From: Pseudomonadaceae bacterium
Lineage (GTDB): Bacteria; Pseudomonadota; Gammaproteobacteria; Pseudomonadales; Azotimanducaceae
DNA length: 64,000 bases
Assembly: GCA_024743175.1 (NCBI GenBank)
Contig: JANSXA010000005.1
Coordinates: 1-64,000 of the forward strand
Direction of reading: 5' to 3'
Shown: piece after piece, positions 62,414 through 64,000 of the stretch
Position numbering within the stretch: the stretch's first letter is position 1
How the letters are laid out: each line of letters starts with the position of its first letter
Made by a program: the position numbers and the translations under genes
The notes under the pieces: generated by a model
The model's input: the letters and a program-made list of their open reading frames with translations, nothing else
Told to the model about the DNA's origin: nothing
Database searches by the model: none

Positions 62414-63271
62414 ATGCCACTGAGTACAGAGATGGTAGGACAGCAGATTCCAGCATTGGAACATCAGGTTGATGCACGCTGGCTGATGGCGTACGCCGCT
62501 GGCTTAAACGATACATCTGACTGTTACATGGACACCACTGCTGGCCCGGTCACGGCACATCCCATGTTTCCTGTCTGTCCGGAATGGCCGGTGATCTTAA
62601 AGCTTCGTGAAATGGCCGGCGGACAAACCCTGAGTGCGGCGGAAGCATCCAGGGGTGTTCACGCTGCACACGACCTGCATATTCACCGGCCGATAAAAGC
62701 CGGTGACAGGATTCAAACCACAGCAACCATGATCGGCATCAACCAGATCAAACCAGGCGCGGCTTACACGCTACGCCTGGACACCCGTGACGCGAAGGAC
62801 GGCACCTTGCTGGCACAAACCTATCAACTGGGCATTTATCGAGGTGTAGAAATATCCGGCGAGGGCACAACACTTGAGCCGCCACCGGCACTGCCGAAAT
62901 TGAGCAATCTGGACAACGGACGGGTTGAATCCATCGACATCGGCGCCGGCGCTGCGCATGTCTACACCGAGTGCGCACGCATCTGGAACCCGATTCACAC
63001 CGACCGGAAAGTCGCTATCGAAGCAGGCTTGCCGGACATCATTCTGCATGGCACAGCGACCCTTGCCCTGGCTGTCAGCAGTCTGGTAAAGCAATATGCA
63101 GGCGGCGATCCCAGAGCGGTGACCCGTCTGGGTGGCCGATTTGCCGCCATGGTCCTGTTACCATCACAGATAAAGGTCGTCAGCAGCATCAGCGGTGACA
63201 CAATATCTTTTCAGGTACACAACGCCCAGGGCGAACCTGCTGTCAGTAAAGGCTACATGGTGCTTGGCTAG
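62414..63271 (+). CDS. MaoC-like double-hotdog dehydratase
   Basis: A 285-aa protein of two hotdog folds. Residues 1-150 form a MaoC-N-like domain (DLHIHRPIKAGDRIQTT), and 160-285 carry the hydratase-2 motif ARIWNPIHTDRKVAIEAGLPDIILHG, with Asp and His catalytic residues. It hydrates trans-2-enoyl-CoA (R-specific type), complementing the crotonases. Start ATG 62414 follows GGGAAGGTAC. It overlaps the convergent lipoprotein by 4 bases. Confidence 0.9.
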   Translation: MPLSTEMVGQQIPALEHQVDARWLMAYAAGLNDTSDCYMDTTAGPVTAHPMFPVCPEWPVILKLREMAGGQTLSAAEASRGVHAAHDLHIHRPIKAGDRIQTTATMIGINQIKPGAAYTLRLDTRDAKDGTLLAQTYQLGIYRGVEISGEGTTLEPPPALPKLSNLDNGRVESIDIGAGAAHVYTECARIWNPIHTDRKVAIEAGLPDIILHGTATLALAVSSLVKQYAGGDPRAVTRLGGRFAAMVLLPSQIKVVSSISGDTISFQVHNAQGEPAVSKGYMVLG

Positions 63272-63552
63272 GGAGTTCCAGTGAGTGCAGATGCGGCAAC
63301 GGTGCCCGCAGACTTCGTGAAACGAGCTTGCACACGCTGTTCTGCCCATCTGCGACAGGCTAAAAAAACCTCTGCAGATCCTGCCACTATTCTTTCGCCG
63401 TCGTGGTGCCAGTAACAGGCCATGCTTAACTGCCTGACATTATCCTGTTGTATCTGTGCCAGTGAATTGGCTGGCAGCTGACGCGCACAGCCCGAACCCA
63501 GCGCCAGGACACCTGCAACAACTAAACACACCACCGAGTGAGATCGCGACAT
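63268..63552 (-). CDS. Small lipoprotein (94 aa)
   Basis: A 94-aa protein with a lipoprotein signal (VVCLVVAGVLALGSGC). The mature part contains two cysteines (MACYWHHDGERI, FLACRRWAEQ) and ends with polar/Ala residues. AAGGAG 6-7 bases before ATG 63552 sets the start. I do not recognise the family. It overlaps the convergent MaoC gene by 4 bases, each reading its own stop in CTAG. Confidence 0.7.
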   Translation of the reverse strand: MSRSHSVVCLVVAGVLALGSGCARQLPANSLAQIQQDNVRQLSMACYWHHDGERIVAGSAEVFLACRRWAEQRVQARFTKSAGTVAASALTGTP

Positions 63553-63797
63553 AAATATACTCCTTGTCTGTCATCGATCCCTCCGCTCCCTGAGCAATCC
63601 AGCAATTAAGAGCAAGACTCGTGCCAGGTAAAAAAGCCGCTATCGAGGTATTTTTGAGAGAATATCGCGACGAATCGGGAAAGACGCACTATTGTGGTGC
63701 GCAGCTGCACGCCCTGAGTAGCACCGCACTGAAAGCACACAGCCTTTGAGTTTAGCCGGCGGGACGTTAAGCTTTGCCAAGCAACTTTGTTAAGTAC

Positions 63798-64000
63798 ATG
63801 AAACAACCACAGAACAAGCTGGTCGCCGGCATCGCAGCCCTGGTTATCCTGGGCACCATAACAGGTGTCTGGATGCAGCGCCCCATGCCCCTGCCTGACT
63901 TTGAGCACCCGGTCGTAGAAGTGAAAAAGCAGGCGTTTTTCGACTATCTGAGCCCGGCCATAGAACATATCAATGAAGAGATCAGAGCCGAACGGACGTG
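63798..64000 (+). CDS. Bax-like glucosaminidase-domain protein (5' part only)
   Basis: The frame is open from ATG 63798 through the window edge, giving 67 residues. An N-terminal membrane/signal helix (LVAGIAALVILGTITGVWM) is followed by PLPDFEHPVVEVKKQAFFDYLSPAIEHINEEI. The FFDYLxPAIExxN sequence resembles E. coli Bax and related peptidoglycan glucosaminidases just before their catalytic domain. The rest lies beyond the window, so the catalytic domain cannot be checked. Confidence 0.68.
   Translation, partial: MKQPQNKLVAGIAALVILGTITGVWMQRPMPLPDFEHPVVEVKKQAFFDYLSPAIEHINEEIRAERT

Noticed and set aside
63606-63968. Open frame of 120 codons on the - strand
   Set aside because: It lies opposite the partial Bax-like gene, has no recognisable domain, and its start region lacks a Shine-Dalgarno; the + strand frame has clear coding features.

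Overview
The window looks like chromosomal DNA of a Gammaproteobacterium, most likely a marine, metabolically versatile one. The grounds are gene content only (Lon, a MaeA-type malic enzyme, a DUF3604 lipoprotein, a Bax-like protein, and many CoA-ester and flavin enzymes). No rRNA, tRNA or other strong taxonomic marker is present, so the genus is not resolved.

Bases 1 to about 5216 are the distal part of a sedentary chromosomal integron. Eight promoter-poor gene cassettes, all reading on the + strand, are separated by attC recombination sites about 99-118 bp long, with R''-type CCTAAC and R'-type GTTAGG ends. The cargo is almost entirely unrecognised: a membrane-anchored hypothetical, a leucine-rich-repeat protein, small membrane proteins, zinc-ribbon proteins, a secreted protein and a membrane-anchored cupin. 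The integrase and attI are not in the window and should lie upstream. The last two attC sites are broken, and the array ends against an oppositely oriented serine hydrolase gene.

From 5.2 kb onward the DNA is compact and dominated by catabolic and lipid/CoA enzymes: four crotonases, three class III CoA-transferases, one complete and one truncated acyl-CoA dehydrogenase, an AMP-forming acyl-CoA ligase, a double-hotdog MaoC protein, two luciferase-like oxidoreductases, a P450, a Baeyer-Villiger-type monooxygenase, a TauD-type dioxygenase, a 2-oxopent-4-enoate hydratase-like enzyme, several SDRs, two amidohydrolases, an EthD-duplication protein, a glutathione transferase and two MFS carriers. 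Together they suggest breakdown of cyclic, terpenoid-like or branched carboxylic compounds: oxygenation, ring or ester cleavage, CoA activation, beta-oxidation. No single complete pathway can be read off.

Other modules are an amidoligase plus glutamine-amidotransferase pair (26.5-28.2 kb), a Ser/Thr kinase with a TPR-like region preceded by a small lipoprotein (28.4-31.4 kb), a putative two-RCK ion channel with an odd selectivity filter (8.4-9.7 kb), a translationally coupled GldA-like / TauD-like / truncated acyl-CoA-dehydrogenase operon (56.4-59.3 kb), malic enzyme, an ABC-F ATPase and Lon. Genes are packed tightly: nine convergent pairs overlap at their 3' ends, leaving no room for intrinsic terminators between them. 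No CRISPR array, insertion sequence, prophage gene, rRNA or tRNA was seen.
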